Positions 1 through 6,966 of a DNA stretch of 9,520 bases are shown in pieces. Numbering within the stretch: position 1 is the first letter of the stretch; each line of letters starts with the position of its first letter. Both the position numbers and the translations under genes were made by a program. The notes under the pieces were generated by a model. The model worked only from the letters and a program-made list of their open reading frames with translations, had not been told where the DNA came from and made no database searches. The DNA comes from Geobacter sp. UBA1603 (GTDB lineage: Bacteria; Desulfobacterota; Desulfuromonadia; Geobacterales; Pseudopelobacteraceae). The stretch lies in NCBI GenBank assembly GCA_002322035.1, contig DCNF01000042.1:43278-52797 (forward strand). Reading direction: 5' to 3'.

Positions 1-486
1 GAGTTCGTCTGGGGCTTCCGCACCGGCTTCATTACCTTCGCCGACGGCAACAGTTACGAGAACGCACCGGTCATGACCGCTCTGGAGAAGAAGGCCATGG
101 GAATCATCCGCGCCAAGATTTCCAACTGCCCGCATCCTTCGCAGACCTTCGTCATCGAGGCGCTCCGCTCACCCCAGTTCCTGGTTCAGAAAGAGGAAAA
201 GTTTCAGGTCATGAAGGGACGCGCCCTGAAGACCAAGCAGGTGCTGGACAGCGGCAAATATACCGACGCCTGGGACTACTATCCATTCAACTCGGGCTAT
301 TTCATGTGCCTTAAGCTGAAGACCGTGGAGGCCGAGAAACTGCGCGTCCATCTGCTTGACAAGTACGGCGTCGGCGCCATCTCCACCACCAAGACCGACC
401 TGCGCATCGCCTTTTCCTGCATAGCCGAGGAGAACATCCAGGAACTGTTTGATATTATCTATCAGGGAGTTAAAGATCTGGCGTAA
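1..486 (+). CDS. Class I/II PLP-dependent aminotransferase, C-terminal part (5' end outside window)
   Basis: The reading frame is open from base 1 to the TAA at 484-486, giving 161 residues of a protein that begins upstream. The first residues, EFVWGFRTGF, resemble the segment just after the PLP-binding lysine in fold-type I aminotransferases, where the Arg (here residue 7) contacts the cofactor phosphate; the lysine itself would lie just outside the window. Near the C-terminus, TDLRIAFSCI (Arg at fragment residue 135) matches the conserved Arg that binds the substrate alpha-carboxylate. The enzyme would transfer an amino group between an amino acid and a 2-oxo acid in the cytoplasm. The substrate cannot be read from this part. 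The gene ends about 20 bases before an intrinsic terminator and is convergent with coaD. An internal ATG at 73 is not the true start, because conserved sequence continues upstream of it. Confidence 0.85.
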   Translation, partial: EFVWGFRTGFITFADGNSYENAPVMTALEKKAMGIIRAKISNCPHPSQTFVIEALRSPQFLVQKEEKFQVMKGRALKTKQVLDSGKYTDAWDYYPFNSGYFMCLKLKTVEAEKLRVHLLDKYGVGAISTTKTDLRIAFSCIAEENIQELFDIIYQGVKDLA

Positions 487-505
487 GCCTGTCAGGCACT
501 CACAC

Positions 506-539
506 AAAAAAGGCCTGCACAATCGTGCGGGCCTTTTTT
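506..539. terminator. Bidirectional intrinsic terminator between aminotransferase and coaD
   Basis: An A6 run, a GC-rich stem (GGCCTGCAC against GTGCGGGCC, one G-T wobble), an AATC loop and a T6 run form a near-perfect hairpin with a U-tract in either direction. It lies 20 bases after the aminotransferase stop and about 20 bases after the coaD stop on the other strand, so it can terminate both convergent transcripts. Confidence 0.92.
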
Positions 540-559
540 GTGGGGAGTCGTGAGCCGGT

Positions 560-1045
560 TCAACTGCGGCTGTATTTCATGCGCATGGCCGCCTTTACCT
601 CGGGCGGAACGAAACTGTCGATGTTCCCGCCCAGGGAGCAGACCTCGCGGACGATCGAAGAGGAGAGGTAACCGTACTGCACCGAGGTCATCATAAACAT
701 GGTCTCGATGTTGTGGCCTATGGTGCTGTTCATCTGTGCAATCTGGAACTCATACTCGAAATCGGAGATGGCCCGCAATCCCCGGATGATGACATGTGCA
801 TTCTGTGAAGCGACGTACTCGATCAAAAGACCGGTAAAGGTGTCGACGGTGACGCGGGGATCGTTTTTGAGCACCTCTCGAATCAGCCCCACCCGCTCGT
901 CGATGCTGAAGAGCGAATTTTTTTGTGAATTGCGAGCCACGGCAACGACAACCTCGTCGAAAATCTGCAGCCCCCGCCGAATGATGTCCAGGTGTCCATA
1001 GGTGACCGGATCAAATGATCCGGGGTAGACGGCGATCGTTTTCAT
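560..1045 (-). CDS. coaD: Phosphopantetheine adenylyltransferase
   Basis: CoaD transfers AMP from ATP to 4'-phosphopantetheine, giving dephospho-CoA, the penultimate step of coenzyme A synthesis in the cytoplasm. The 161-residue product has the usual bacterial length. It shows the nucleotidyltransferase T/HxGH motif as TYGH (residues 15-18) after YPGSFDP, the RGLRAISDFEYE segment (88-99) that contributes to substrate binding and the hexamer, and the ATP-binding SSSIVRE motif (128-134). The ATG overlaps the stop of rsmD (ATGA at 1045-1042), so the two genes are translationally coupled, with rsmD upstream. A GGGGGA stretch a few bases before the start can act as ribosome binding site. The bidirectional terminator follows. 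The identification is secure. Confidence 0.97.
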   Translation of the reverse strand: MKTIAVYPGSFDPVTYGHLDIIRRGLQIFDEVVVAVARNSQKNSLFSIDERVGLIREVLKNDPRVTVDTFTGLLIEYVASQNAHVIIRGLRAISDFEYEFQIAQMNSTIGHNIETMFMMTSVQYGYLSSSIVREVCSLGGNIDSFVPPEVKAAMRMKYSRS

Positions 1046-1605
1046 ACATCCCCCATGGTATAAAAATCCAGTACCGTGTCCCCGTAAATCCGCGTATCAC
1101 GGCACACGAGCCTCCCTTTGCAGGGCGGCAGCGGGTGGTGAACCGAGTACTCGATCACCAGCAGACCGTTGTCGTTCAGCAGATTGCCCGTATCAACAAG
1201 AGCGGGTACCTGCCCATACAGATCAGACTGATAGGGCGGGTCAAACAGGATCAGATCAAACCGGTCTTTGCGGGCAATCAGTCCATGCAGTGAGCTGATG
1301 ACGTCCCGGGATAAAATGGCTGCCTGCTCCGAGAGCCCGGTTGCAGCAAGGTTACGCCTGATGGCGTTGAGTGCCTGGCGATCCCGCTCGGCAAAGGAGC
1401 AGAAGCGGGCCCCACGGCTTAAAGCCTCGATTCCGAGACCGCCGGTGCCGGCACACAGGTCGAGAACCATGAGACCATCCAGATCGATGGAGCTCTGAAT
1501 GATGCTGAACAGCGCCTCTCGAACCCGGTCTGCGGTCGGGCGTGTCTTTGTCCCGCGGGGTGCCGCAAGAGGTATGCCCCGGGCTTTACCGGCGATCACA
1601 CGCAT
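1042..1605 (-). CDS. rsmD: 16S rRNA (guanine966-N2)-methyltransferase RsmD
   Basis: RsmD methylates N2 of G966 in 16S rRNA using S-adenosylmethionine, during assembly of the 30S subunit. The 187 residues carry the N-terminal family signature TRPTADRVREALFS (21-34), the Rossmann SAM-binding motif VLDLCAGTGGLGIEAL (47-62) and the catalytic DPPY motif (122-125). I chose the ATG at 1605 because the family begins MRVIAGKARG and an AGGG sits five bases before it. A GTG nine codons upstream (1632) is in frame but has no ribosome binding site. The gene overlaps coaD by ATGA, a pairing common in bacteria. A candidate promoter lies at 1651-1679. Confidence 0.96.
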   Translation of the reverse strand: MRVIAGKARGIPLAAPRGTKTRPTADRVREALFSIIQSSIDLDGLMVLDLCAGTGGLGIEALSRGARFCSFAERDRQALNAIRRNLAATGLSEQAAILSRDVISSLHGLIARKDRFDLILFDPPYQSDLYGQVPALVDTGNLLNDNGLLVIEYSVHHPLPPCKGRLVCRDTRIYGDTVLDFYTMGDV

Positions 1606-1650
1606 GGTTTCCCTGTTCTTACTGTGCGTCACTGCTGAAAAAGTACGGGG

Positions 1651-1679
1651 AACCTACCCTAATTACAGGCCAGCGTCAA
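1651..1679 (-). promoter_or_regulatory. Candidate sigma-70-type promoter of rsmD-coaD
   Basis: On the minus strand TTGACG (1679-1674) and TAGGTT (1656-1651) are separated by 17 bases. The -35 matches consensus at five of six positions, the -10 at only three. Transcription would start near 1644 and leave a leader of about 38 bases before the rsmD ATG. The position is right but the -10 is weak. Confidence 0.35.
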
Positions 1680-1721
1680 GGCAGAGCGTATGCCCTGTTG
1701 TGTGCCTGAAAAACATGATGG

Positions 1722-1749
1722 TTGAAAACAGCCTGCATTTCGGTACAAT
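1722..1749 (+). promoter_or_regulatory. Candidate sigma-70-type promoter of the exported TPR protein gene
   Basis: TTGAAA (1722-1727) and TACAAT (1744-1749) are separated by 16 bases, each with five of six consensus matches. Predicted transcription starts at about 1756, on or next to the ATG at 1757. That would make the mRNA leaderless, and it argues against the in-frame ATG at 1748, which overlaps the -10 box. Confidence 0.5.
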
Positions 1750-1756
1750 GCGGGTC

Positions 1757-2683
1757 ATGCTTCCATGTAAAAACATACAACGGCTCGGCGGGCTCCATGC
1801 GGTTATGATGACGCTCGGCCTTGTGCTGTCGGCGTATCCCAGCGAAGCGGCGGTGAACTGGGAGCCGCTGGCCCGTACGGCCCGCCATGACGTGGCATGT
1901 GATGGCGGATCAATCCACATGACTCCGCTCGGCCGACTGGCGGTCTGGCTCCGCTTTACCCCGCGGGATGAGGCGGCTCGCCGCCAGGCTGCCCTGGAGT
2001 ACGGACAGAAGGGGTATCGTCTGCATTTTGAATATTATGAGATTGACTGCAGCGAGCAGACGAGCCGATTGGGGCTGATTGACATCATCGGCAGCAGTGG
2101 CAAGCGGCTAAACCGGATGAAGGGGGGTGAGTCGCTTGAGGTGATCGAGCCCGGTTCGGCCCTGGATCTGGCAGCCCAGAAAATCTGCCCGGTGCTCGAG
2201 GATGCCGTTGATGACAGTTTAGATCCGGCCACACCCGAATCTGCGGCAGGTCAGGACAAGGTTCCAGAACAGCTGCGGACAAGGATTGATGCCGCCCTGC
2301 TGGCGGTGGAGGCGGCCCCGGACAGCCCTGCTGCATGGCGCGATCTTGGTAATGCCTATTTTGATGCGGATCTGCCGCTTGAATCGGTAACCGCCTATGA
2401 CCGGGTTTTGGCATTTGCGCCGGACGACCCTGATGTGCTCAATGACCAGGGTGCGATGTACCGCCAACTGGGGAAGATCGACAAGGCGCTGGCCAATTTC
2501 GAAAAAGCGGTCCGGCTGGCGCCCTATAACCTTGAGAGCCTTTACAATCTCGGGTATCTGTATGCCTACGATCTGAACAATCCGGTCAGGGCCCGAGAGG
2601 TCTGGAAACGCTATCTGCTCCTGGATGGAACAAGTGACACGGCCCGTCAGCTCCAGGAATTCATCTCGCGCCTGGGCGACTGA
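1757..2683 (+). CDS. Exported protein: surface-adhesin-E-like domain plus TPR repeats
   Basis: The 308-residue product starts with a likely Sec signal peptide: Lys5 and Arg9, a hydrophobic core around 15-26, and probable cleavage after YPSEAA at 32. Residues 33 to about 147 resemble the surface-adhesin protein E fold, with an early Trp, an 'LAVWLRF' strand, a central 'YEIDC', a late 'EPGSALDLAAQKICP', and Cys98 and Cys144 that could form a disulfide. Residues 191-292 hold about three tetratricopeptide repeats (for example WRDLGNAYF, LNDQGAMYRQLGKIDKAL, LYNLGYLYAY), which usually bind proteins. It probably acts in the periplasm or at the outer membrane; the exact role is unknown. No clear Shine-Dalgarno is present. 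ATGs at 1748 and 1805/1808 are alternative starts, but 1757 keeps a charged n-region and fits the promoter. The frame extends further upstream only as antisense to rsmD. It ends two bases before the convergent response regulator stop. Confidence 0.8.
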   Translation: MLPCKNIQRLGGLHAVMMTLGLVLSAYPSEAAVNWEPLARTARHDVACDGGSIHMTPLGRLAVWLRFTPRDEAARRQAALEYGQKGYRLHFEYYEIDCSEQTSRLGLIDIIGSSGKRLNRMKGGESLEVIEPGSALDLAAQKICPVLEDAVDDSLDPATPESAAGQDKVPEQLRTRIDAALLAVEAAPDSPAAWRDLGNAYFDADLPLESVTAYDRVLAFAPDDPDVLNDQGAMYRQLGKIDKALANFEKAVRLAPYNLESLYNLGYLYAYDLNNPVRAREVWKRYLLLDGTSDTARQLQEFISRLGD

Positions 2684-2685
2684 AA

Positions 2686-4122
2686 TCAGCAATTATCAAC
2701 CGTCGATTTACGGATATCACCAAGTCGCTTGTTGAGTGTCTGCCGGGTAATGCCGAGCAGAGCCGCCGCCGCCCCCTGATTTCCCCCTGATTCTTTCAGA
2801 GCTTCAACCATCAGCAGATCTTCCATCTCACGCATGGCCGGAAAGTGTCCAAACAACCCTCGTAAAACGCTGCGAGGATCGTCCTGGCTGCGTGCCGACC
2901 CAGCAATTATTTTTGTATCTGTGTCATCTTCAAGCATGTGGCGCATTCCCTCCAGAGGCAGGACTCCACTGGTCTGGCGGGCAACGGCATCGTGCACCAT
3001 CGCCTCCAACTCACGAACGTTTCCGGGGAAGTCGTAGTCGGCGAGAAGCCGGAACAGATCAGACGGAATACCGGCAGCAGTTCTGCCCAGAACCTCGCCG
3101 GCTTTCTGCATGAAATGGTCAACCAGCAGCGGAACGTCGTCCCGGCGTTCACGCAGCGGCGGTATCTCGATCTGGTGGGTACAGAGGCGATAGTACAGGT
3201 CGTTCCGGAACTTTCCCGATGCCATCAACGCTTTGAGCGATTTATTGGTGGCAACAATCACCCGTGCATCACTTTTGCGAGGCAGGTCGGAGCCGACCGG
3301 ATAATACTCATGTTCCTGCAAGAGCCGTAAGAGCTTGATCTGTGAAGAGTCGCTCAGGTCACCGATCTCATCCAGAAAAATGGTCCCGCCAGCAGCTCGG
3401 GCGATCAAGCCCTCGCGGGCCTGATCGGCACCGGTATAGGCGCCACGCTTGTGGCCGAAGAGCGTGTCGGAAAACATGACATCGTCCAGGCCGGCGACGT
3501 TAACGGCAACAAATTCACCTCGACAGCGGCAGACTGAATGAATAGCCTTGGCCAGCAAATCCTTGCCAACGCCTGTCTCGCCGGTAATCAAAACCGGCTG
3601 CCGTGACGCTGCAATCACCTCAATATACTGAAAAATTGCCCGCATCCGCTTGTCTCTGGTGATGATTGAGGCAAAAGCGGCTGGAAAAGAGAGACGATCG
3701 TTCAAAAGATATTCTTTGAGCGTCGAGACCTCATGGCTGAGTGCGTACAGTTCCAGTGCCTTGGAAACAGACGCTACCAGGCGGGCAGACTCAACCGGTT
3801 TCACCAGGTAATCAAAGGCCCCGGCCCGCATGCAGTCGACGGCCGATTGAGTTTCATCAAGGGCTGTCATGACAATGATGGCGGTCTCAGGATAACAGGA
3901 GCAGATCTTCTGGAGAAGCTCCTGCCCTGAAAGAAGCGGCATAAAGAGATCGAGCACAACGACCGCGGCGGGCTGCTCTGCCAGCATCGGCATCACAGTC
4001 CGGGGATCAGTGGTGGTGCTGACACTTCTGAAGCCGCTGCTCTGTAGCATCAGTTTCGATGCCTTGAGGATATGGGCCTCATCATCGACAAGAAGTATCG
4101 GTAAGGAGTTATTCTTGTTCAT
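2686..4122 (-). CDS. NtrC-family sigma-54-dependent response regulator
   Basis: This 478-residue protein is a phosphorylation-controlled activator of sigma-54 RNA polymerase. The receiver domain (about 7-120) has the acidic pair D13/D14, phosphoacceptor D58 (VVVLDLFMP), T86 and K108 (LVKP). The AAA+ domain (about 150-385) shows Walker A GETGVGKD (181-188), the sigma-54 contact loop as GAYTGA (227-232, Tyr in place of the more usual Phe), Walker B TIFLDE (247-252), the FRNDLYYRL segment (305-313) and PGNVREL (366-372). A Fis-type helix-turn-helix at about 433-466 contains NQGAAAALLGITRQTLNKRL. All residues needed for ATP hydrolysis and sigma-54 contact look intact. Its ATG overlaps the stop of the sensor kinase (ATGA), with a strong GGAGG seven bases upstream, so the two are one cognate operon. 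The target promoters are unknown. Confidence 0.96.
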   Translation of the reverse strand: MNKNNSLPILLVDDEAHILKASKLMLQSSGFRSVSTTTDPRTVMPMLAEQPAAVVVLDLFMPLLSGQELLQKICSCYPETAIIVMTALDETQSAVDCMRAGAFDYLVKPVESARLVASVSKALELYALSHEVSTLKEYLLNDRLSFPAAFASIITRDKRMRAIFQYIEVIAASRQPVLITGETGVGKDLLAKAIHSVCRCRGEFVAVNVAGLDDVMFSDTLFGHKRGAYTGADQAREGLIARAAGGTIFLDEIGDLSDSSQIKLLRLLQEHEYYPVGSDLPRKSDARVIVATNKSLKALMASGKFRNDLYYRLCTHQIEIPPLRERRDDVPLLVDHFMQKAGEVLGRTAAGIPSDLFRLLADYDFPGNVRELEAMVHDAVARQTSGVLPLEGMRHMLEDDTDTKIIAGSARSQDDPRSVLRGLFGHFPAMREMEDLLMVEALKESGGNQGAAAALLGITRQTLNKRLGDIRKSTVDNC

Positions 4123-5957
4123 AGATTTCCTCCGGTTGATGTACTGTCCATTGCCGGGAGTGCCAGGCAGAATACAGTGCCTTTGCTGGGGGTTGAAGAG
4201 AAAGTAAGGCTCCCGTCGTGGTCTTCGGCAATTGCCTGCGAGATTGAAAGCCCGAGCCCAGTCCCGCCACTATCGAGGCGGGTAGTAAAAAACGGCTGCA
4301 TGACCTTGCCGGCTATTTCGGGCGCTATCCCCATCCCTTCATCGCAGATATCGACACAGACTCGCCCATGTTCCCGGTCATGGCGGGTTATGACTCTGAT
4401 CGCCTGATCGCGTGAGGAAACGGCCTGGGTGGCGTTAAGGATAAGGTTGATGATGATTTGCTCGATCTGTTGAATATTGCCGGACACGGGCGGCAGGTCT
4501 GCATCCGGGATAAACGAAAAACGCGAGGTGTGGCGGGTGATATGGTGGTTGATGATGGTGATCGCCTGATTGACCACCTTGTTCATGTCAACATCCGGCC
4601 TGATGCCGGCTTTGCCGTCACGGGCAAAGTTTTTCAGGGAGCTGACAATATCCCTGATCCGCTGCGAGCCTTCCAGAATGTTTTCAAACAGTTCGCTGAT
4701 ATCCTGTTTCATGCTGGAATAAGGGACTCCGCCCAGCATGAAATCACCATGCTGATCGAAATAATCATTAAGGATCGAGCGGCTGTCTTTCCATGCCCTG
4801 GTGAGCAGTTCGGCGCTGACCATGATGTAGTTGTTCGGGTTGTTTATTTCATGGGCTATTCCGCTTACCAGAACGCCGAGTGACGTCATCTTGTTGGCGT
4901 GGATCAGTTTCGCTTGAATAGCGCGGGCCTGTTCATCAAGGCGGACTTTTTCGGTTATGTCGTTGATGGTGCAGAGTATCGCCGGCTGCCCGCGGAGATA
5001 CATCCTGCGGCCGCGGATTGAAATGGAGCGTTCTGATGCATCCGGAGCGGTAAACGTGTGGCCTTCTACCCAGAAACTCCCCGCTGCCGGCGGGTCGAGC
5101 AGCTGCCGGCGGACCTGGGCGATCTCGTCGCCGGTTAAGAAAAACAGGGGCGGCAGGCTGGTGCGTTCGCCGCAGGTGACCGGGAACATCCGTTCTGCTG
5201 CAGGATTGGTGTCGATGGTGGTTTTCATCTCGCCGTCAAAGATAAACAGGGCATCTTCATTCTGTTCGAACAGCTGGCGAAACTGCGCCTCGCTTTCGCT
5301 CAGATTCCGCATGATCGTAACCCGTTCGGTAACATCCCGATAGCTGGATACGCGGCCGACAATTGATCCACCGATTTTCTGAGGCTGCGAATAGCGCTCA
5401 AAAATTCTGCCGTCCTTCAGGCGTACCGTATCAAAATACACCGATTCAGGGTCACTGTAGACCTTGATGGAATGCTCTTTGAACCCTTCCGGGTCTTCCA
5501 GGAGGTCGTAGATGAAATCCATGACCTTCCATGGATCTCGCTCCTGCAGCAGATGGGCAGGGATATCCCACATCTCACGGTACTTGTTATTGAAAATAAC
5601 GATTTCCTTATCACTGCTCAAGGCAATGATGCCATCGGCCGTTGCTTCAAGCGTTGCTTCGAGCAGCGACACCGTTTCGGAAAGGCTGCGCTGGGCAATC
5701 CGCTCGGAAATCGAACTCCGTTCAGCCACGGAACGCAGCGGGCGAATAATGCTCCAGTACAGCAGGGGAGCAAAAAAGATGAAGAGGATCAGGCTTTCCG
5801 TAATGGTCTGGATTGCGCCGCCCGTGTCATGGAAAAACGGCAGGTAATGGACAAACGATTCGGTCAGCAGGGCCGAAACAATTAATACCAGCACCGTGAC
5901 CGCGAAAAGCCTGCCGGGTGGGGGAATCGGGTTGCCGGAGGGAGAGGAGGGGTTCAT
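4119..5957 (-). CDS. Membrane-bound PAS-PAS sensor histidine kinase
   Basis: The 612-residue protein should autophosphorylate and pass phosphate to the adjacent NtrC-type regulator. Two membrane segments lie at about 17-32 and 52-71, with only about 20 residues between them, so there is no sizeable periplasmic sensor domain. PAS-like domains follow at about 97-208 (LLEATLEATADGIIAL, SSYRDVTER) and 219-336 (FRQLFEQNEDALFIFD, TINDITEK). The dimerisation/phosphoacceptor domain has the H-box GIAHEINNPNN with His369. The catalytic domain has the N-box NLILNATQAV (504-513), the DEGMGIAP G1 box (539-546) and the GGTGLGLSIS G2 box (564-573). I start it at the ATG at 5957. The open frame continues 61 codons further, but that stretch lacks domain character and would run over the divergent smpB promoter and start. 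Signals are probably cytoplasmic or redox, judging from the PAS domains; the ligand is unknown. Confidence 0.93.
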   Translation of the reverse strand: MNPSSPSGNPIPPPGRLFAVTVLVLIVSALLTESFVHYLPFFHDTGGAIQTITESLILFIFFAPLLYWSIIRPLRSVAERSSISERIAQRSLSETVSLLEATLEATADGIIALSSDKEIVIFNNKYREMWDIPAHLLQERDPWKVMDFIYDLLEDPEGFKEHSIKVYSDPESVYFDTVRLKDGRIFERYSQPQKIGGSIVGRVSSYRDVTERVTIMRNLSESEAQFRQLFEQNEDALFIFDGEMKTTIDTNPAAERMFPVTCGERTSLPPLFFLTGDEIAQVRRQLLDPPAAGSFWVEGHTFTAPDASERSISIRGRRMYLRGQPAILCTINDITEKVRLDEQARAIQAKLIHANKMTSLGVLVSGIAHEINNPNNYIMVSAELLTRAWKDSRSILNDYFDQHGDFMLGGVPYSSMKQDISELFENILEGSQRIRDIVSSLKNFARDGKAGIRPDVDMNKVVNQAITIINHHITRHTSRFSFIPDADLPPVSGNIQQIEQIIINLILNATQAVSSRDQAIRVITRHDREHGRVCVDICDEGMGIAPEIAGKVMQPFFTTRLDSGGTGLGLSISQAIAEDHDGSLTFSSTPSKGTVFCLALPAMDSTSTGGNL

Positions 5958-6001
5958 TCGTATGGCACCGTGTTTTTCTCCGAATATTCGCGCATTGTTT
6001 G

Positions 6002-6029
6002 ATTGTAAAAAAAATTGACAAAAAAACAA
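6002..6029 (-). promoter_or_regulatory. Candidate promoter of the kinase-regulator operon in an A-tract region
   Basis: On the minus strand TTGTTT (6029-6024) and TACAAT (6007-6002) are 16 bases apart. The -10 matches five of six, the -35 only three of six. Transcription would start near 5995, leaving a leader of about 38 bases before the kinase ATG. A-runs of eight (6007-6014) and seven (6020-6026) bases make this divergent region very AT-rich. A perfect TTGACA at 6015-6020 on the plus strand has no matching -10 at normal spacing. Confidence 0.35.
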
Positions 6030-6048
6030 CTGAAAAGGTTGCCATTGA

Positions 6049-6076
6049 TGAAGCTGAAGAAGTGAAGCTGAAGAAG
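6049..6076 (+). repeat. Two perfect tandem copies of a 14-bp unit upstream of smpB
   Basis: TGAAGCTGAAGAAG occurs at 6049-6062 and again directly at 6063-6076 without mismatch. It lies between the A-tracts and the candidate smpB -35 element. The unit itself has an internal GAAGCTGAAGAAG triplet flavour, so it may have arisen by slippage. No function can be read from it. Confidence 0.85.
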
Positions 6077-6105
6077 CTGTCATTTTTTCTGGTTTGTGGT
6101 ATTGT
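6077..6105 (+). promoter_or_regulatory. Candidate promoter of smpB-ssrA
   Basis: CTGTCA (6077-6082) and TATTGT (6100-6105) are separated by 17 bases, each with four of six consensus matches. The start codon of smpB is at 6112, six bases after the -10, so transcription from here would be essentially leaderless. It directly follows the tandem 14-bp repeat. Confidence 0.38.
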
Positions 6106-6111
6106 GACACC

Positions 6112-6570
6112 ATGGGTGAAAAACTGATATGCAGCAACAAAAAAGCCTTCCACGACTACTTCATCGAGGAAAAACTTGAAGCCGGCATGGTCCTTCAGGG
6201 AACTGAAGTAAAGTCCCTGCGGATGGGCAAAGCCAATCTGAATGATTCATTTATGATGGTTCGTGAGGGAGAGGCTTTTTTGCATAACCTTCATATTTCT
6301 CCCTATGATTTCGGCAACCGACAGAACCATGTGCCGGACCGCAATCGCAAGCTCTTGCTCCACAAGCGGGAAATCATGCGCCTCTATGGCCGAATCAGGG
6401 AACAGGGTTTCTCTGTGGTGCCATTAAGGCTTTACTTTAAGAATGGTATGGTAAAAGTCGAACTTGGTCTGGCAAAGGGTAAAAAGAACTATGACAAGCG
6501 TGAGGACCTGAAGAAGAAGGACAGTCAGCGCGAGATATCGCAGGCCATAAAACACAGACACAGAGAATAA
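6112..6570 (+). CDS. smpB: SsrA-binding protein SmpB
   Basis: SmpB binds the tRNA-like domain of tmRNA and brings it to the A site of stalled ribosomes for trans-translation. The 152-residue product has the normal length. It shows the family features [21 protein letters not shown] near the N-terminus, then [18 protein letters not shown] (35-52), HISPYDFGN, the LLLHKREI segment and [13 protein letters not shown] with a basic C-terminal tail. I start at the ATG at 6112, from which the protein begins [13 protein letters not shown] as expected. An in-frame TTG at 6094 is unlikely. No Shine-Dalgarno is visible upstream, which fits a leaderless transcript. The TAA at 6568-6570 is immediately followed by the first base of ssrA, the RNA partner, so both are probably on one primary transcript. 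The kinase operon diverges from it. Confidence 0.97.
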   Translation: MGEKLICSNKKAFHDYFIEEKLEAGMVLQGTEVKSLRMGKANLNDSFMMVREGEAFLHNLHISPYDFGNRQNHVPDRNRKLLLHKREIMRLYGRIREQGFSVVPLRLYFKNGMVKVELGLAKGKKNYDKREDLKKKDSQREISQAIKHRHRE

Positions 6571-6924
6571 GGGGGTGTAAAGGTTTCGACGGGGGATTGA
6601 TAATCTGGTAAGCATCGGGTCGGGGCAGGTGGCCGACCTTAATAAACCTGCACGGCATTAATTGCCGACAATTACAACACTCCTGTAGCCTTAGCGGCTT
6701 AACAGGCGTCCCCAATGAAGATGCCGGTGGTACAACGGGGGCGCCATTCACGACCGGATAGGGAAGCGCAACGCCCGTAGCGCGGCCCGAAACTCTACGG
6801 GATCGCTGTCAGGCTGGTTTGTCCGTTGTTCAGGCTGATGGTTAAATCGAACGATGGAATAACGATGTAGAAAGCCAGATCGTAGGTCTTTCGGACAGGG
6901 GTTCGATTCCCCTCACCTCCACCA
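6571..6924 (+). ncRNA. ssrA: Transfer-messenger RNA (tmRNA)
   Basis: This 354-base RNA rescues ribosomes stalled on broken mRNA by acting first as tRNA-Ala and then as mRNA for a degradation tag. The 5' end GGGGGTG (6571-6577) pairs with CACCTCC (6914-6920), with one G-U pair, to form the acceptor stem, followed by A and an encoded CCA (6922-6924). The T-arm is AGGGG / TTCGATT / CCCCT (6897-6913). The usual 5' tmRNA segment TAAAGGTTTCGACGG is present at 6578-6592. The tag reading frame starts at GCC 6664 and ends with TAA at 6700-6702, encoding ADNYNTPVALAA with the protease-recognised LAA end. One-piece (not permuted) architecture is clear. It follows the smpB stop without any spacer, so its 5' end is probably made by RNase P cleavage. 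The 3' end abuts a probable integration scar. Confidence 0.97.
6664..6702 (+). other. tmRNA tag-peptide reading frame (ADNYNTPVALAA, stop TAA)
   Basis: Twelve codons from GCC (6664) to GCT (6699) and a TAA stop (6700-6702) encode the proteolysis tag. The alanine charged on tmRNA would precede it. The resume codon as GCC at 6664 is inferred from the usual alanine start of the tag and from the length. The final VALAA is typical of ClpXP-directed tags. Confidence 0.88.
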
Positions 6925-6966
6925 ATTATTTTGTAACATGCTGTATTAACAGTATTTGTTGCGACT

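Noticed and set aside
1499..1756. In-frame upstream extension of the exported TPR protein
   Set aside because: It is antisense to rsmD and would bury the signal peptide more than 80 residues inside the protein.
4458..4883. Open frames on the plus strand inside the kinase and regulator genes (for example 141 codons at 4458-4883 and 130 codons at 2938-3330)
   Set aside because: These are shadows of high-GC coding sequence on the opposite strand, without ribosome binding sites or recognisable domains.
5963..5979. TGGCAC followed by a T-rich stretch, resembling a sigma-54 -24 element
   Set aside because: The -12 GC is missing at the required distance, and the site lies just upstream of the kinase start in the wrong orientation for it. 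It has no gene at a sensible distance.
6015..6020. Perfect TTGACA on the plus strand upstream of smpB
   Set aside because: No -10-like hexamer lies 16-18 bases downstream. It falls between A-tracts, where chance matches are easy.
5958..6140. 61-codon N-terminal extension of the histidine kinase
   Set aside because: It covers the divergent promoter region and the smpB start, has low-complexity composition, and is not needed for the membrane or PAS domains.
6938..6960. Small hairpin (CTGT-ATTA-ACAG) after ssrA as its terminator
   Set aside because: The stem is only four strong pairs and there is no real T-run after it, so I cannot support it as a terminator.
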